This document shows, in pieces, positions 35,418-47,708 of a DNA stretch of 64,000 bases. A program made the translations under genes and the position numbers. Every line of letters starts with the position of its first letter. Positions within the stretch are counted from its first letter, which is position 1. Source of the DNA: Capsicum annuum (lineage: Eukaryota; Streptophyta; Magnoliopsida; Solanales; Solanaceae). The notes under the pieces were generated by a model, which worked only from the letters and a program-made list of their open reading frames with translations, did no database searches and had not been told where the DNA came from. Where the stretch lies: contig NC_061121.1 of the NCBI RefSeq assembly GCF_002878395.1, positions 40,524,531 through 40,588,530 of the forward strand, written 5' to 3'.

Positions 35418-38390
35418 TGTAACACCCCGATTTTCTGGAATCGGAATGCCACACGGTGCTCATTATCCCGAAGGACCACAAGCTAACCCTCTTCTGATAT
35501 CTATACCTAAGCACTGCATAATATAATAAAGTAAATGTGGAAATTGGCAAAAACTTGCCATAAGGTTCAAACGTCTAAAATACTCAAAACTGAAAAAACT
35601 GAATACTAATACATCTGTCTGGAAAAACCTCTAACTATCTAAACTGTGGATTTGATGGGACATATCCCCCAACTAACTCTATCTATTGAAAATAAAATGA
35701 ATCTAATAAAGTACTAAAATAAGAAACATCCTTAGATGATGAGGACTCACTACTACGTCTACTGTTTCTGACTGAGTTTGGACTGCTAAGGGTACTCTAG
35801 ATCTCGTGCTTCTGAACCTATGGCATCAAATAAAACACCATAGCGCAAATGCGTCAGTACGTTTGAATGTACTGAGTATGCAAATGGGGTAAAGCTGAAT
35901 CCAAGGTTTTATGCATGAACAAAACTTAACTGAATGATATGCAAGAGCTGGATTAGCATATATAAAGAATCTATAACTACTTAACATACTGCTACTGAGC
36001 ATACTGGGACTGAATATGATAACTGATACTGAATCTGAAACTATTACCCGTACTTATTAATATTGATAAACTGGATGACTGAGTCTAGTGATAATGGATA
36101 TCGACTGGTTGAATCTGAGATCAAACTTATCTAGCGGGATAACCATCAAGAGGAAGTCAACCTATGGCTATATGGACTCCTGCAGGTAATCAAGCCTTTA
36201 TCTAATGGGTGAATCCTCATCCTGTGCTGGCTACGCAGTTCTGGAGTACAGGTATTTCTTCTAACGGCTCCACCTTTCTAACGGGGAAACCGCCATCCTG
36301 CACTCGCTCGGTGCTAGTTCCTAATTCCAACTGAAAGACTGAACTGATCCTTAACTGAACATACACTGAGATGAATATTGTTACTAATTATCTTACATGA
36401 CTGATCTGACTGAGTTCACTTGGTTCCATTATTTGATGGAATACGTCTGAATTTTAATTTCTGTCTGAATACTACAGAGTTCTGTAACTCACTGATCTTT
36501 ACTGGAATCTGATCCAAATACTAAATACAACTGACATCAGAATTGAGTGTTGAGCTTGAATAGACTGAATATTGAGGTTTACTAAAATTTCTTAACATTT
36601 GTACTGACTAAATTCTACTAATCATAGCACAACTGAGATTCTCTTGAACTGACTTGGCTCTAGGAACACAACTATATTTTTCGGGTACAAGTACCCCTAG
36701 GACTCAATGGAAGAAAACTGATAAACATGACTTCTTGAATATATAACCAACATCCACATCACAATAATAATCTATCACATCAACATCATAACAGTAGTCT
36801 ATCATTCGCAACATCATTAAGGAAATATCACTTCAAGCACTTGGGAACATTCAACATGTAAATTGTATATAGAGGCATGCTATTGTCTCATGAATTATTC
36901 AACAATGAAAATCCACATGAATAGAAATAACATGCAACATACTATTCTTTATTTATCTTGGCATTACAAACTAACACTAGACATGCATTACTTGTCAGAA
37001 AGTTGAGGGTTTATACCTAATATGCCACAATGGTACTATTTTCTTCATATAAGCATTCTACCCAGCATAGGGGAGGCACACTTTGGTCATACAACAATTC
37101 ATTACCCCTAATTAACATGATTACATAATATAACATGGTTCTTGAAGAGGCTTTGTCATGAATATTGCATAATCAACACTTACTAGGGTCTAAGTTTGCA
37201 TCTTTACAATCAAGACATGAATTAAAACTCAATATCAACATGAACTTCATCCTCAATTCACAGATATCATAAAATCTCATGAAAACATAAACTTAAGAAT
37301 TTTATAAAGGGTTCTTACACTTCTTGGGTAGAAGGAACCCAAGAATCAACACTTGCATACCTTAGTTTCTTGATTTGGAGAGACTTGACGGAGGAATTCT
37401 TGAGTTCTTGAACCTTTAGGTTGAAACCCTAGGTCGTTCTTAAGAGAAAATTGAGAGAAAACGTTATAATTTGGGTTGAATGAGGCTGAATCTTGAAAGA
37501 GATCTAATGTTTCTTTAAGGTTCTTGAAGAAATCCTTAGGCTTGTTCTTGATTTTTCTTGACTAGGGTTTGACCTATTTTGGAGAGAATGTTCTTGTTCT
37601 TGAGGAGATAATCTTGAGAGAAAATCCTTATCTTATGGTTGAGAGTGTATGAGAGAATTTTTGAGATGTTTAACTGAAGAAAAATAGGATAAATTTACGT
37701 CTCTTGAGGTTTATAAGTCATGGGAGGTAAAGGAACATACCAAAATACCCTTACGAAACTACTTCCCAATTGTTGAAAAATCTTAGCTGACGACCAAGGC
37801 TGAAATGTCGTGAAGTTTGTGTTAAGTTGTCACAAATGTCATTACTTGGGAGCTGGTTTCTGCCTAAGGATGGAGACGTTTGTGATAAGTCGTCACGCTT
37901 GTGATAAGTTATCAGAAATGTCATCACTGGAGGATGGATTCTGCCTAAGGCTGACGACATTTGTGATAAGTCGTCACACTTGTGATAAGTTATCAGCAAT
38001 GTCGTCGGTCAGTTTCCCAGCATGACATACTGGAGTAAAATGGGAATAACTCTTTACTTCGATATCGGATTTTGGTGAAATTTTTATTGTTGGAAATATA
38101 ATTCAAAGATATTTTATTTGACATATAGGTCTTTTAATTCAACATATACAAGGAGTTATGGTCGATTAAAGTTGACCCAAGTTTGGACGCTTACTAAAAC
38201 TTGAACGGTAGGAAAGCTTTCAACTTATCTTTGTGTTAGGGAACCTCTATGATATTAATTCATGCTAAAATAGATTCCTACACTAAATAATTGATTAACT
38301 CACTAAATTTACATAGGATTCGAGGCTTTTGGAACATCTACGCATATGAATGATGGATTTTCATTCTAGTCCAAAATATGGGTTGTTACA
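35418..38390 (-). repeat. 3' LTR of element F (2973 bp)
   Basis: On + it starts TGTAACACCCCGATTTTC, the complement of the shared LTR end, and finishes atgggttgttaca. Dense actga words fill 35900-36680. The motif complementary to agcaccgagcgag is at 36303-36316. The cassette is at 37790-38010. On the minus strand ctaag/gtatgcaagtg (37352-37365) is donor-like. Confidence 0.9.
37790..38012 (-). repeat. 81-bp tandem repeat cassette in the 3' LTR of F
   Basis: tctgcctaagg starts at 37859 and again at 37940, with 81 bp between, each unit containing two gtgataagt words followed by cgtcac or tatcag. gtgataagtcgtcac can fold into a small hairpin (gtga...tcac). The 5' LTR has the same array at 42430-42640. 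Because the unit is a multiple of three, it makes short open frames on both strands, which are not genes. Confidence 0.85.
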
Positions 38391-38405
38391 TTATCTCCCC
38401 CTTGG
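38391..38405 (-). promoter_or_regulatory. Polypurine tract of element F
   Basis: ccaagggggagataa on the minus strand, next to the LTR and after tgaggatgaatgatt. Confidence 0.9.
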
Positions 38406-39290
38406 AATCATTCATCCTCAAATATTTCTTGATAAGCTACGAGTACTGATCAACTGAACTTACTTAAGGGAAGTGAATATCTAAAACATGACTATATGAC
38501 GTAAATTACTGACATACTAAATTTTCCACTAGAGTATGTAGGCATAGTTGGTGCATAGAATATCCAAATGAGACTATTGCTAAGCTGAATCCTCATGAAG
38601 GACATGCATATCTAATGCATAGATACTTGACTGAGTTGTTCTCATGAAAGTATGATTGAATATACTGATAAGCTGAACTTTCTCTACTGAACATACATAT
38701 CTAATACATGGAGGTCTGACTGAACTTACTCTTGAAAGCATGACTGACTGTGCAATGATAACTGATGCTACCTCGTAATAGGAATCGATGCAGGAAATTG
38801 AATGGGTTTACAGAATTGATAACTTCAGGGAGTTATAGAGAGTCTCCCCCTTGGGACACTATGTCCCTTTAAAAATACTTACATCACTACAATACTTGAG
38901 GACTACTGAGGTGGTGCACATGGCATCTATGAATTGGATCATATCTAAATATCTGAGAGATAAAGATAATGCATGATGCATAAACTGAGTTATACTAGCG
39001 ACTACTAGGATACTTTACCTTTGAATAGGAATAGGTCTGAGATTCCTGAAAGCAGGATTAGATGAAAAGATGAGAAAGCAAACTATGCAAATCTGACTAA
39101 TAAACTGAATGTTAGCATCACTAGCTAACTCAAGCTAAAACTTAAGCTCAAATGGGAGAAAGGATATAATAAATGCATATCAGGAAGGTAAAAGACTCAT
39201 ACCGTACCCGAATCTATCTTAGGGAAACTTTCATGATCATGGCTTATCTAAAGCACATAAAGTTTGTTTTGACACTGACGCAAATCTCTA
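38406..39290 (-). other. Non-coding 3' part of element F's interior
   Basis: About 0.9 kb between the gag remnant and the polypurine tract, rich in actga and gaaagcatga words on +. I find no protease, RT or integrase motif on either strand. Confidence 0.65.
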
Positions 39291-39294
39291 CCCC

Positions 39295-40335
39295 TCTGAC
39301 CTAATACTCTACACTTCTACATTCTATGGCCTAGCTTGCCACATCCAAACCATACATTGTTGTTTGCTCTACACATACCTAGATGATTCTTTCCATACTC
39401 TTCACAAAGAGGATAGGTACGCTCACTTCTCACACTACCCTGGCTTTTGATCCTTGCCCCGCATCATGACTGTCACTTTTGAACTGAGGTGCGGGTCATT
39501 TGCTGAGGATAGATTTGGAACTAAACATTTTTTACTATGGTGAGAATGGTTTCCACCCTGTGACCCTGGCTGGGAGAAACTATGACTACTTGTTCTGGCT
39601 TTCTTATTAGATCTCTCTCTATCCTTTATGTTATCTGACTTAATCTGTTGTGCATGCATCATCAACCTAGCAAGATCCATTTCTCTATCAAGCATAGGGG
39701 TTCTACACTCTTTCAAAACCATCCAGGATACACCAGTCACAAACTTATGCATACTCGCTTTAGGGTAGGCTATCAACTCAGGGGCACACTTGGCTAACTA
39801 ATTGAACTAAAGAAAATACTCCTTCACTATCATGGAGCCTTGTCTTAGGTTCATAAACTCTTCTATCTTAGCTTCTCTCATGTCTAATGGGAAAAACTTA
39901 TCTAATAAGGCATCCTGAAATATCTGCCATGTAATGTGAGCATCATCCTTTCCTCTACCCTTCCTCTACGCTACAACCCAATCATAAGCAATATCTTTAA
40001 GCCTTTAAAAGTATAGTTCTACGCTCTTTTCTTTATACATATGCATAAGTTGGGTGATTTGCTTTACCTCCTCTAGAACAACTGTAGGTCCTCGCCTACC
40101 TTAGACCTAAAGAACTCGAAAGGGCTTATTTTGATAAAGTCATAGAGTCTAGATGCGGCTGCATCATCACCCTGCTGTCGAGGAGTAGCGACCTGATTAT
40201 TGGTCTTCACTATAGTTATCACCGCTTGGGCTAGCACCTGAAAAGATGCCCAAAACTTGGTAAGCGACAGACTTTCATTCTGGGATCAATAGGCTAAGGG
40301 GCTGACTGATTTCCTATTCACTTCTTGGAAGGCAT
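39295..40335 (-). pseudogene. gag remnant of element F
   Basis: Minus-strand ATGCCTTCCAAGAAG at 40335 is the start, with an acceptor-like ccatttacag just before it. Reading on, RLYDFIKISPFEFF near 40150, DALLDKFFPLDMREAKIEEF near 39890, and the open frame 39776-39435 (MHKFVTGVSWMVLKECRTPM, MDLARLMMHAQQIKSD) are the consecutive capsid motifs of this gag family. A zinc-knuckle fragment, GCGKLGH, lies near 39330. Two frameshifts and several stops break it. It would have formed the particle that carries element RNA. No pol follows. Confidence 0.85.
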
Positions 40336-40338
40336 GTT

Positions 40339-40556
40339 CTGTAAATGGAAGAGGAACAAGAATTATATTGAAAGTTCAACTTGAGTCTAAGTTCACTGGC
40401 ATGACTTGAATACTGAAAGAAGGAAAATTGTTCCTAAGAACATCTTATAGCCTCCTGTACATAAATGTGGCATGCAAAACATCCATGCACAATACTCTAC
40501 TAGATGCGGGTTTTTAGACTTTCTAGGACACTATTAAACATTAGGCTCTGATACCA
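40339..40556 (-). promoter_or_regulatory. Primer site, leader block and gag acceptor of element F
   Basis: tggtatcagagcc on the minus strand at 40556-40544 is a near-perfect initiator-Met-tRNA primer site. About 99 nt on, ggaggctataagatg (40457-40443) opens the shared leader block, with ttttccttctttc and caagtcatgcc. The acceptor cctcttccatttacag ends at 40339, three bases before the gag ATG. Confidence 0.7.
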
Positions 40557-40560
40557 AGTT

Positions 40561-43021
40561 TATAATGCCCCAATTTTATGAAATCAGAATGCCACACAGT
40601 GCTTATGATCCCAAAGGACCACAAGCTAACCATCTTCTGATATATATACCTAAGCACTGCATAATATAATAAAATAAATACAGAAACTGGCCAAAACATG
40701 CCATAAGATTCAAATGTCTAAAATACTCAAAACTGAAAACTGAATACTAATATATCTGTCTAAAAAAGCCTCTAACTATCTAAACTATAGAGTTGATGGG
40801 ACATATCCCCTAACTAACTCCATCTACTGAAACTAAACTAAATCTAATGAAGTACTAAAATAAGAAACATCCTTGGATGATGAGGACTCACTGCTACATC
40901 TACTGCTGCTAACAGAGTCTGGACTACTAAGGGTACTCTGGATCTCGGGCTTCTAAACCTGTGGCATCAAATAAAACACTATAGCGCAAATACATCAGCA
41001 TGTTTGAATACCAGTATGCTCAGTCATAGTATGTTTAATAGTTATAGATTCTCTATATATGCTAATCCAGCTCTTGCATGTCATTCAGTTAAGTTGTGTT
41101 TATGCATAAGCCCTTGCATTCTTCTTTACCCTATTTTCATACTCAGTATATTCAAATGTTTTGACGCATTTGTGCTATGGTGTTTTATTTAACTCCATAG
41201 GTTTAGAAGAACAAGATCTAGAGTACCCTTAGTAGTCCAGACTCAGTTAGCAGCAGTAGACGTAGAAGTGAGTCCTCATCATTTGAGGATGTTTCTTATT
41301 TTAGTACTTCATTAGATTTATTTTATTATTAGTAGATAGAGTTAGTTGGGGGAAATGTCCCATCAACTCCACAGTTTAGACAGTTAGAGGCTTTTTCAAA
41401 AAGTTTTATTAGTATTCAATTTTTAGTTTTGAGTATTTTAGATGTTTGAACCTTATGGCAAGTTTTTTCTAGTTTCCATTTTTATTTTATTATATTATGT
41501 AGTTCTCATGTATAGATATTAGAAGAGGGTTCGCTTTTGGTCTTTCTGGATCATGAGCACCGTGTGGCATTTCAATTCTAGAAAATCAGGGCGTTACAAA
41601 CTAACACTAGACATGCATTACTTATCATAAAATTAAGGGTTTTTACCTAATATGCCACAATGGTACTATTTTCTTCATATAAGCATTCTACCCAGCATAT
41701 CGGAGGCAGACTTTGGTCATACAACATTTCATTACCCCTAACTAACATGATTACATAATTTAACATGATTCTTGAAGAGGCTTTGTCATGAATATCACAT
41801 AATCAACACTTACTAGGGTCAAAGTTTGCATCTTTACAATCAAGACATGAATTAAAACTCAATATCAACATGAACTTCATCCTCAATTCACATGTATCAT
41901 AAAATCTCATGAAAACATAATCTTAAGAATTTTATAAAGGTTTCTTGAACTTTTGGGTGAAAGAAAACCAAGAATCAACACTTGTATACCTTAGTTTCTT
42001 GATTTGGAGAGACTTGATGGAGGAATTATTGAGTTCTTGAACCTTTGGGTTGAAACCCTAGGTCGTTCTTGAGAGAATATTGAGAGAAAACCTTATTATT
42101 TTGGTTTAATGAGGCTGAATCTTGAAAGAGATCTAATGTTTCTTTAAGGTTCTTGAAGAACTCCTTAGGCTTGTTCTTGATTTTTCTTGACTAGGGTTTA
42201 ACCTCTTTGGGAGAGAATTTTCTTGTTCTTGAGGAGATGATCTTGAGAGAAAACCCTAATCTTGTGGTTGAGAGTGTGTGAGAGAATTTTTTAGATGTTT
42301 AACTAAAGAAAAATAGGAGAAAGTTATGTCTTGTAAGGTTTATAAGTCGTGGGAGGTGAATTAAAATACAAAAATACCCTTATGAAACCACTTCCTAATT
42401 GTTGAAAATCTTAGCTAATGACCAAGGCTGAAATGCCGTCAAATTTGTGATAAGTCATCACAAATGTCGTCACTTAGATGCTAGTTTCTGCCTAAGGCTG
42501 ACGATATTTGTGATAAGTCGACCCACTTGTGATAAGTTACCAGAAATATCATCACTGGAGTCTGGATTCTGCCTAAGGCTAACGACATTTATGATTAGTC
42601 ATCACACTTGTGATAAGTTATCAGAAATGTCTCCAGTCAGTTTTCCAGGCTGACATACTGGAGTAAGATGGGCTTAACTCTTTCCTCCGATATCAAATTT
42701 GGGAAAAATTTGTATCTTTGAAAAGATAATTCAAATAGCTTTCATTTGACATATAGTAGGCCCTTTAATTCAATATATACAAGGATTTATGGTCGATTGA
42801 AATTGATCCAAGTTTTGATGCTAACTAAAACTTGAACGATAGGAAATTTTTCAACTTTTCTTTGAGTTAGGGAACATCTATGATTTTAATTCATGATAAA
42901 ATAGATTCCCACAATACATAATTGATAAATACATTAAATTTACATAGGATTTGAGGATTTTGGAACATCTACGTATATGAATGATAGATTTTTACTCTAG
43001 TCCAAAATGTGGGCTGTTACA
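40561..43021 (-). repeat. 5' LTR of element F, rearranged with an inverted segment
   Basis: On + it starts tataatgcccc and ends gggctgttaca. 40561-41011 matches the 3' LTR at 35418-35875, and 41590-43021 matches 36963-38390. Between them, instead of the ~1 kb at 35990-36960, stands an inverted copy of the LTR end (41012-41597). A cassette with gtgataagt words is at 42430-42640, and ctaag/gtatacaagtg at 41980-41993 (minus strand) is the donor-like site. The open frame at 41004-41192 falls in the inverted part and is chance. Confidence 0.88.
40562..41597. repeat. Large inverted repeat (about 450-bp arms) in the 5' LTR of F
   Basis: The left arm, 40562-41011 (taatgcccc ... gtttgaatac), pairs with the right arm, 41150-41597 (cagtatattcaaatg ... 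ggcgttaca), around a loop of about 138 bp. The right arm is an LTR end read on +, opposite to the rest of the LTR. It joins direct-orientation text at ttaca, a word shared with the 3' LTR at 36964-36968. Confidence 0.85.
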
Positions 43022-44090
43022 AGATCATTATGGACATTATGAGAGCGTTGCCTCCTACTTCCTATGGTTCTGATAGTATTTGGGTCTTCTTGGATCAATT
43101 GACCAATTAGCCTGTTTTAGGCCTATTCAAATTTCCTTCAATATTGAGAGTTTATTCTATTTCTATGTGCATGAGATAGTTTATCTTCATGGGGTACCAT
43201 GTCTATTATATCAAATAGAGGCTTAGTGTTCATTTCTAGATTCTAGTGGACTTTTCAAGAGTAGTTAGGTACTTTGCTTGATCTAGGCATGGATTTCCAC
43301 CACCAGAAGGACGATTGTTAGAATGGAATATTTAGTTTAGGGAGAATATGATGAACATATGTGTTAGGACTTAGAAGGTCAGATGGAGTAGCATTTGGCC
43401 TTAGTAGAGTTTACTTATAATAATTGATACCATTTGAGTATTGAGATGATACCTTTTTGAGGTATTGTATGGTAGGCATTATTGATCTCCTATTTGTTGT
43501 TTTGAGACATCATAGGTCTGCACCCATGGTAATGACTTGCTTTGTGAGTCCTTGGACAGGGTTAAGATAATTTAGGATAGGCTTCGGGTATCTTATAGTA
43601 GGAAAATGAGTTATGCAAACCTTAGGCTTTGTTTCTTGAAGTTTGGGATTAGTGATCTATTCTTCTTTTGTGTGTCTCCTATGAAGGGAATGATGAGGTT
43701 TAGGAAGAGGGAAAACATAGATCAAGGTACATTGAACCTTTTGAGATTCTTCGAACACGTGGGGATGTTGCTTATGAGTTGGCCTTGCATCTAGAACATT
43801 TTGTTGTCCATCTAGTTTTTTATGTTTCTATGCTTTGGTGCTATATTCTAGAAGAGTCTAATTTTCTTCATTTGGATTCAATTCAGTTGAATAAGAGGTT
43901 GACCTTCATTGAGGAGCCAGTATCTATTTTAGTTAAAGATATTAGACGATTGTACTATACAGATATTCCCATGGTTAAGGTTCAGAGGAGACACCATCCT
44001 ATTGATGAGGCACCTTGAGAGATTGAGTCTAACATGTGTAGTAACTCTGATTTTTATCAATTCAGGTAATTCCTTGCTTTTTAGTCTGAG
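43022..44090 (+). pseudogene. Integrase core and tail of element D, continued after F
   Basis: cattatggacattatgagagcg continues the core (the Asp of the first catalytic motif is in TMDIVRALPP-type text), then DSIWVFLDQLTN near 43070. The region of the catalytic Glu is at 43270-43400 and is scrambled (FHHQKDDC). The C-terminal part follows at 43606-43794 (LRLCFLKFGISDLFF, MKGMMRFRKR) and the chromodomain-like end at 43880-44020 (NKRLTFIEEPVSILVKDIRR, MVKVQRRHHP). Several frames are needed to read it. From 43538 on it duplicates window positions 1-560. Confidence 0.82.
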
Positions 44091-44118
44091 GATGAATTTT
44101 AGTTTTAGTAATAGATGT

Positions 44119-45109
44119 TGTAATGATTGAAATTTGTGAATTTCTATTTTATGTGTTTTGACGATTTTGCACTGCCCTATAGTCGCTACATGTTGAGTTT
44201 GGGATTTGGGAATGGTTGGCATAATTCCTGATGTGATTAGGAATGATTTGGGTAAGGTTGTAGTTTTTAGAGGCTTTAAATGCTATATAGCTTGTTTCAG
44301 TCAACATTTGATAACACGAGTGGCAGATAACAACTGGTACCGTGCCAACAGATCCAAAATATCAAATTTTGGTTAGTAGCGTGGTTGGTTTAGTTTTGGG
44401 ACCTTTATATAGCATTTTTACCCTTTGTTTGGAAAATAGTGCAAAAGGGATCCTAGCGGTAATTTATTGGAAACAAAATTTTTTAAGAAAAACGACATCG
44501 CTATTGAGTACAAAATGTCAAAATTTTCCTAGTATATTATATAGTTTGTTTCTTTTATGTCTCAAACGAATCCTGATGGTCCATTCAAAGAATTTGAAGG
44601 CATGTGAAATAAAAAAATTACTTATATTTGGTGTGATGCTTGGTTCTTCTTCGTGAGTGTGGGACTCTAGAAGCGAATATAGATATGGAATTTTCCCTTC
44701 TTAGTGATTTATGAGGTGGTGTCTGCGATCGCGAAGGGAAAACCAGTCCTTCTTTGTGAAGCAAAGAGACTGTTGCAAACACAAAGTCCTAAATCACTAG
44801 TCTTTGAAAGTGCAAAGCCTTGTACGCGAATGCGGAGGACAATTTAGTGGCCTGTTTGTGTTGACCCTCACAAACGTGATTCACAAGGCATTGTTCACTC
44901 AACACTACAAATTCCTAATTTTTACATTTTCCCTTTATTTTTGATCTTTAAGCTTCAGGATCGGGCAATTCTTGAGGATATCTACACCATTTAAGCTTAT
45001 GTAAGATACAAAAACTTATTCTCATTATTTTTCTTCAATTATATCACCAAAGACACATTTATATCATGATTTAAAAATTGAAAATTTGGGGGGTTTACCG
45101 GTAAAGATT
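44119..45109 (+). repeat. D 3' LTR, segment 1
   Basis: Starts TGTAATGATTGAAATTTG after the pol end and matches 580-1572. The cassette (gcgatcgcgaaggg, gtgaagcaaagag, caaacacaaagtcc, cacaaacgtgattcac) is at 44720-44890. It ends agatt, the left target copy of element E. No gene in this segment. Confidence 0.85.
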
Positions 45110-47492
45110 CGTAACACACCATATTTTGGTCCTTGGAAAATTTATGAGAATTTGAGCTAAATGACAAACTGACGACTTACCTTATGAGTCATAACATATC
45201 ACTACGGGTCATAGGACCCGAATTATAAGGTGACCAGTGAGGTTTCTGAAGATGTCTATTCTGAGTACTACTAGACTCAATGAGTTGTCAAGAATCTATA
45301 TGAGTCATATGGTACGAGTAATAGGTTCACCAATGAGGGGGTCCTTGATTTATTCTCTAGACTAAGATTGGATCTAATGAGTTGTAAGGTATGAATACGA
45401 GTTGTAGGGTATGACTCATAGTATGACCAGTATGGGTGCCCTGATTACACCACGAGTCATGTTGACGACTCGTAAGGAGTCATCATGAGTCATAGGGTGA
45501 CTCGTGATGATTGGGGACATATTGCAGCTTTTATTTAAATGGTACTTTGGACATTTTCCTCTTTCAAATAGGGACGCACGACCTGAAATACCCTAAACGA
45601 TCCCATAACCCCTTATTACTTAAGCAATTGCTCTCCTCTCTTTACTCAATTTCCAAATTTAAAGGTAAAGCTAGGGTTTTAAGAGTTTGGTCTTTTAGGG
45701 CTCAAGGGTTGTTTCCTCTTCAAATTTCTTGGTGATTAAGGCATGTATCTCTCTTCGTATACTAGTGTTTTAAATTATGGCATAAATTTATTTGTTATTC
45801 ACATGATTTTGATGTAGGTTTTGAATGATGGGTTGAGGGTTTTAGATATTGATCATTTAAATGTTTTCCACATTGCTTTTATGAATGATTGATGGTTTGA
45901 ATTAAAGGTTTTGAACTATTTGGGGTGCGTGGGTGTGGTAAATTTGAATAGGGTTTATGTATTCCCTAAATTAATGGTTTTGAATATTGTAATTCGTATG
46001 ACCTCAACCCAATCTTGTGAAATTCATTTTGAATATGAGTATATGCATATTGAACTACTCTTAAATTATGGCAATTGTATAAAATGCTAATGAAAGATGA
46101 ATGGTTTAAAGGACTTTATGTCCACTGATTGATTTTGAAATGGGTTTGAGTCCCAATTGGCTAAATATTTTAAAGTTCAATTGGCTGAAGGGTTTGAGTC
46201 CCAATTGGCTAAATGGGAGGAGTTTTATTAGTAGGTGGGTTAGAGTCCCATTGGCTATTTGATTTGACATGATGACATTTTCTTGAAAGCTACTCAGTAT
46301 GACGATGCCAGTTTATATTGCCATAATTAATGACTGCTTAATTAAATGAATGTGTTATGTGCTAACTATTTATAATCAGGTGTAAAAAAGGGGTTGTGTA
46401 GTTTGCCGTAAAGGTGGATGTCCCAGAGGACTAATACTAGAAACCACATTTGCTGGCATGAGGGTCTAAATATTCGGTTGTTTAAGTCACCCTTTCTTTA
46501 TGGTCGGGTATAAATGTGACCCTTGATATATAACTGTAAGGTTTGACTTTTTTGTTAATGTTTGTCATGATTATTCTTTGTTTTATGTAGCTACACGCAC
46601 TGGGGCCCGACCAGAGGGTTAGAGCTGGGGCTCATATAAAATATGGGTACTATTATGACAGTTAGGCTATACAACCCAGGCTTATGATTTAAAGTTCATG
46701 CTAAACCTTGTTCCCTATCCCAAGATGTTATATATACATAGGTACATTGTGTGCATATGGATTTTACAGTGATTTTGACTTGATTTTAATTTATACATAT
46801 TGGGAAAGGAATTAAGTTTTAGTATGAACTTTAAATCATTAGCTTGGGCTATGTGGCATAAGTATCATAATAGTATCCACGGGCTATATAAGCCCTAACA
46901 TTCACCCGTTGGTCGGGACCCAGTGTGTGTAGCGGCACAAACCAATGAATAATCATAACATACATGTTAATTTTTGACATGACTTTTTTTTATCTCTTCC
47001 CTAAGTTACATTCTAGCACTCACCCGGCTAACCATCTCCAGACATTGTATCCCCATGCGATATAGGGATCAAAGACACTTCTACTTTTCTTGTGCAGTGA
47101 TAGGTTGTTCTAGGATTATTTGTTAGTCAGCTTAAAGTAGGGAGCCTTCTTCTTTTGGATGGCTTATTACTTTATGGTTCAGTTTTTTGTCATAGATTGT
47201 TTTTTTGGTTCCCTTTTTGGCTATTGGCAGGGGCATGTCATGACCTAGATTGATTTTGATCTACTTAGGGACTTTGCGGATTACTGTGGATTGGAAGGTT
47301 GTTGAAATTCTAAAATTTCTTTCGAAGTTTCCTATCTTATATTTCCGAAAATCAACTAATCTTGTTATATGTTTGGAATTTATCTATTATTTACTGTATT
47401 TTGTTCTATTTGGCTCGGCAAGAGAGGGTTGTCTCCGTTCATCGGTGACTTGAGATACCCATCACAGCCAGGCCCTGGTTCGGGTTATGACA
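45110..47492 (+). repeat. 5' LTR of element E
   Basis: Starts cgtaacacacc (TG worn to CG) and ends gggttatgaca. The cassette of gagtcgtaagg, tacgagttgtaggg and gactcgtaagg words is at 45165-45510. ttcttg/gtgatt at 45727-45737 is a weak donor. Near 46140-46260 gggtttgagtcccaattgg recurs. cggcaagagagg and tcacagccaggccctgg mark the end. Confidence 0.9.
46130..46265 (+). repeat. Short tandem words (gagtcccaattggct) in E LTR
   Basis: tttgagtcccaattggctaa occurs at about 46144 and 46191, with worn copies near 46175 and 46232. The 3' LTR has the same array at 53545-53670, more worn. Confidence 0.75.
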
Positions 47493-47495
47493 AGT

Positions 47496-47510
47496 TGATA
47501 TTAGAGCCTA
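47496..47510 (+). promoter_or_regulatory. Primer-binding site of element E
   Basis: tgatattagagccta, three bases after the LTR, is an initiator-Met-tRNA primer site with two changes. Confidence 0.85.
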
Positions 47511-47590
47511 GGTTCATGGTCAATCGGGTGTCCATGAAGCTGTATCAAGTGGAGTCTATTTTAAGGGTGTGTAGCACGCTACACTTATAC

Positions 47591-47708
47591 GGGAGAGGCT
47601 ATGAGGAATTTAGAAATGTTTTCCTTTCTTGGGATGTATTTTTGTGTTATAAAGTCCAAGGTCTTGAAAACTCCTCTAATTTGTTTTTTTTTGTATTTTA
47701 GATTAGAT
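47591..47708 (+). promoter_or_regulatory. Leader block and gag acceptor of element E
   Basis: gagaggctatgaggaattta at 47593, 97 nt after the primer site, then ttttcctttcttggg and ttgtgttataaag. The pyrimidine-rich tttttttttgtattttag ends at 47701, eight bases before the gag start at 47709. Confidence 0.65.

Larger units (their letters stand above)
35418..43021 (-). mobile_element. Element F: gag-only LTR retrotransposon (TR-GAG-like) in D's integrase
   Basis: A 7604-bp unit on the minus strand flanked by aaatc and agatc. Its 3' LTR is 35418-38390, internal region 38391-40560, 5' LTR 40561-43021. The internal 2.2 kb holds a decayed gag with a zinc knuckle and about 0.9 kb of non-coding text; there is no protease, RT or integrase. 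LTR elements with gag alone are known in plants as TR-GAG and would borrow a polymerase from relatives. Joining 35417 to 43022 restores the reading order of D integrase. Confidence 0.9.

Noticed and set aside
37751..38025. Overlapping Cys/His-rich frames on both strands, repeated at 42447-42653, that could pass for a zinc-finger or small secreted protein
   Set aside because: They come from the 81-bp tandem cassette of the F LTR. The unit is a multiple of three, so repeats stay in frame; there is no start context or family match.
41004..41192. Open frame of 62 codons with a hydrophobic, signal-like start
   Set aside because: It falls in the inverted LTR-end copy of element F; the same text on the other strand is ordinary LTR.
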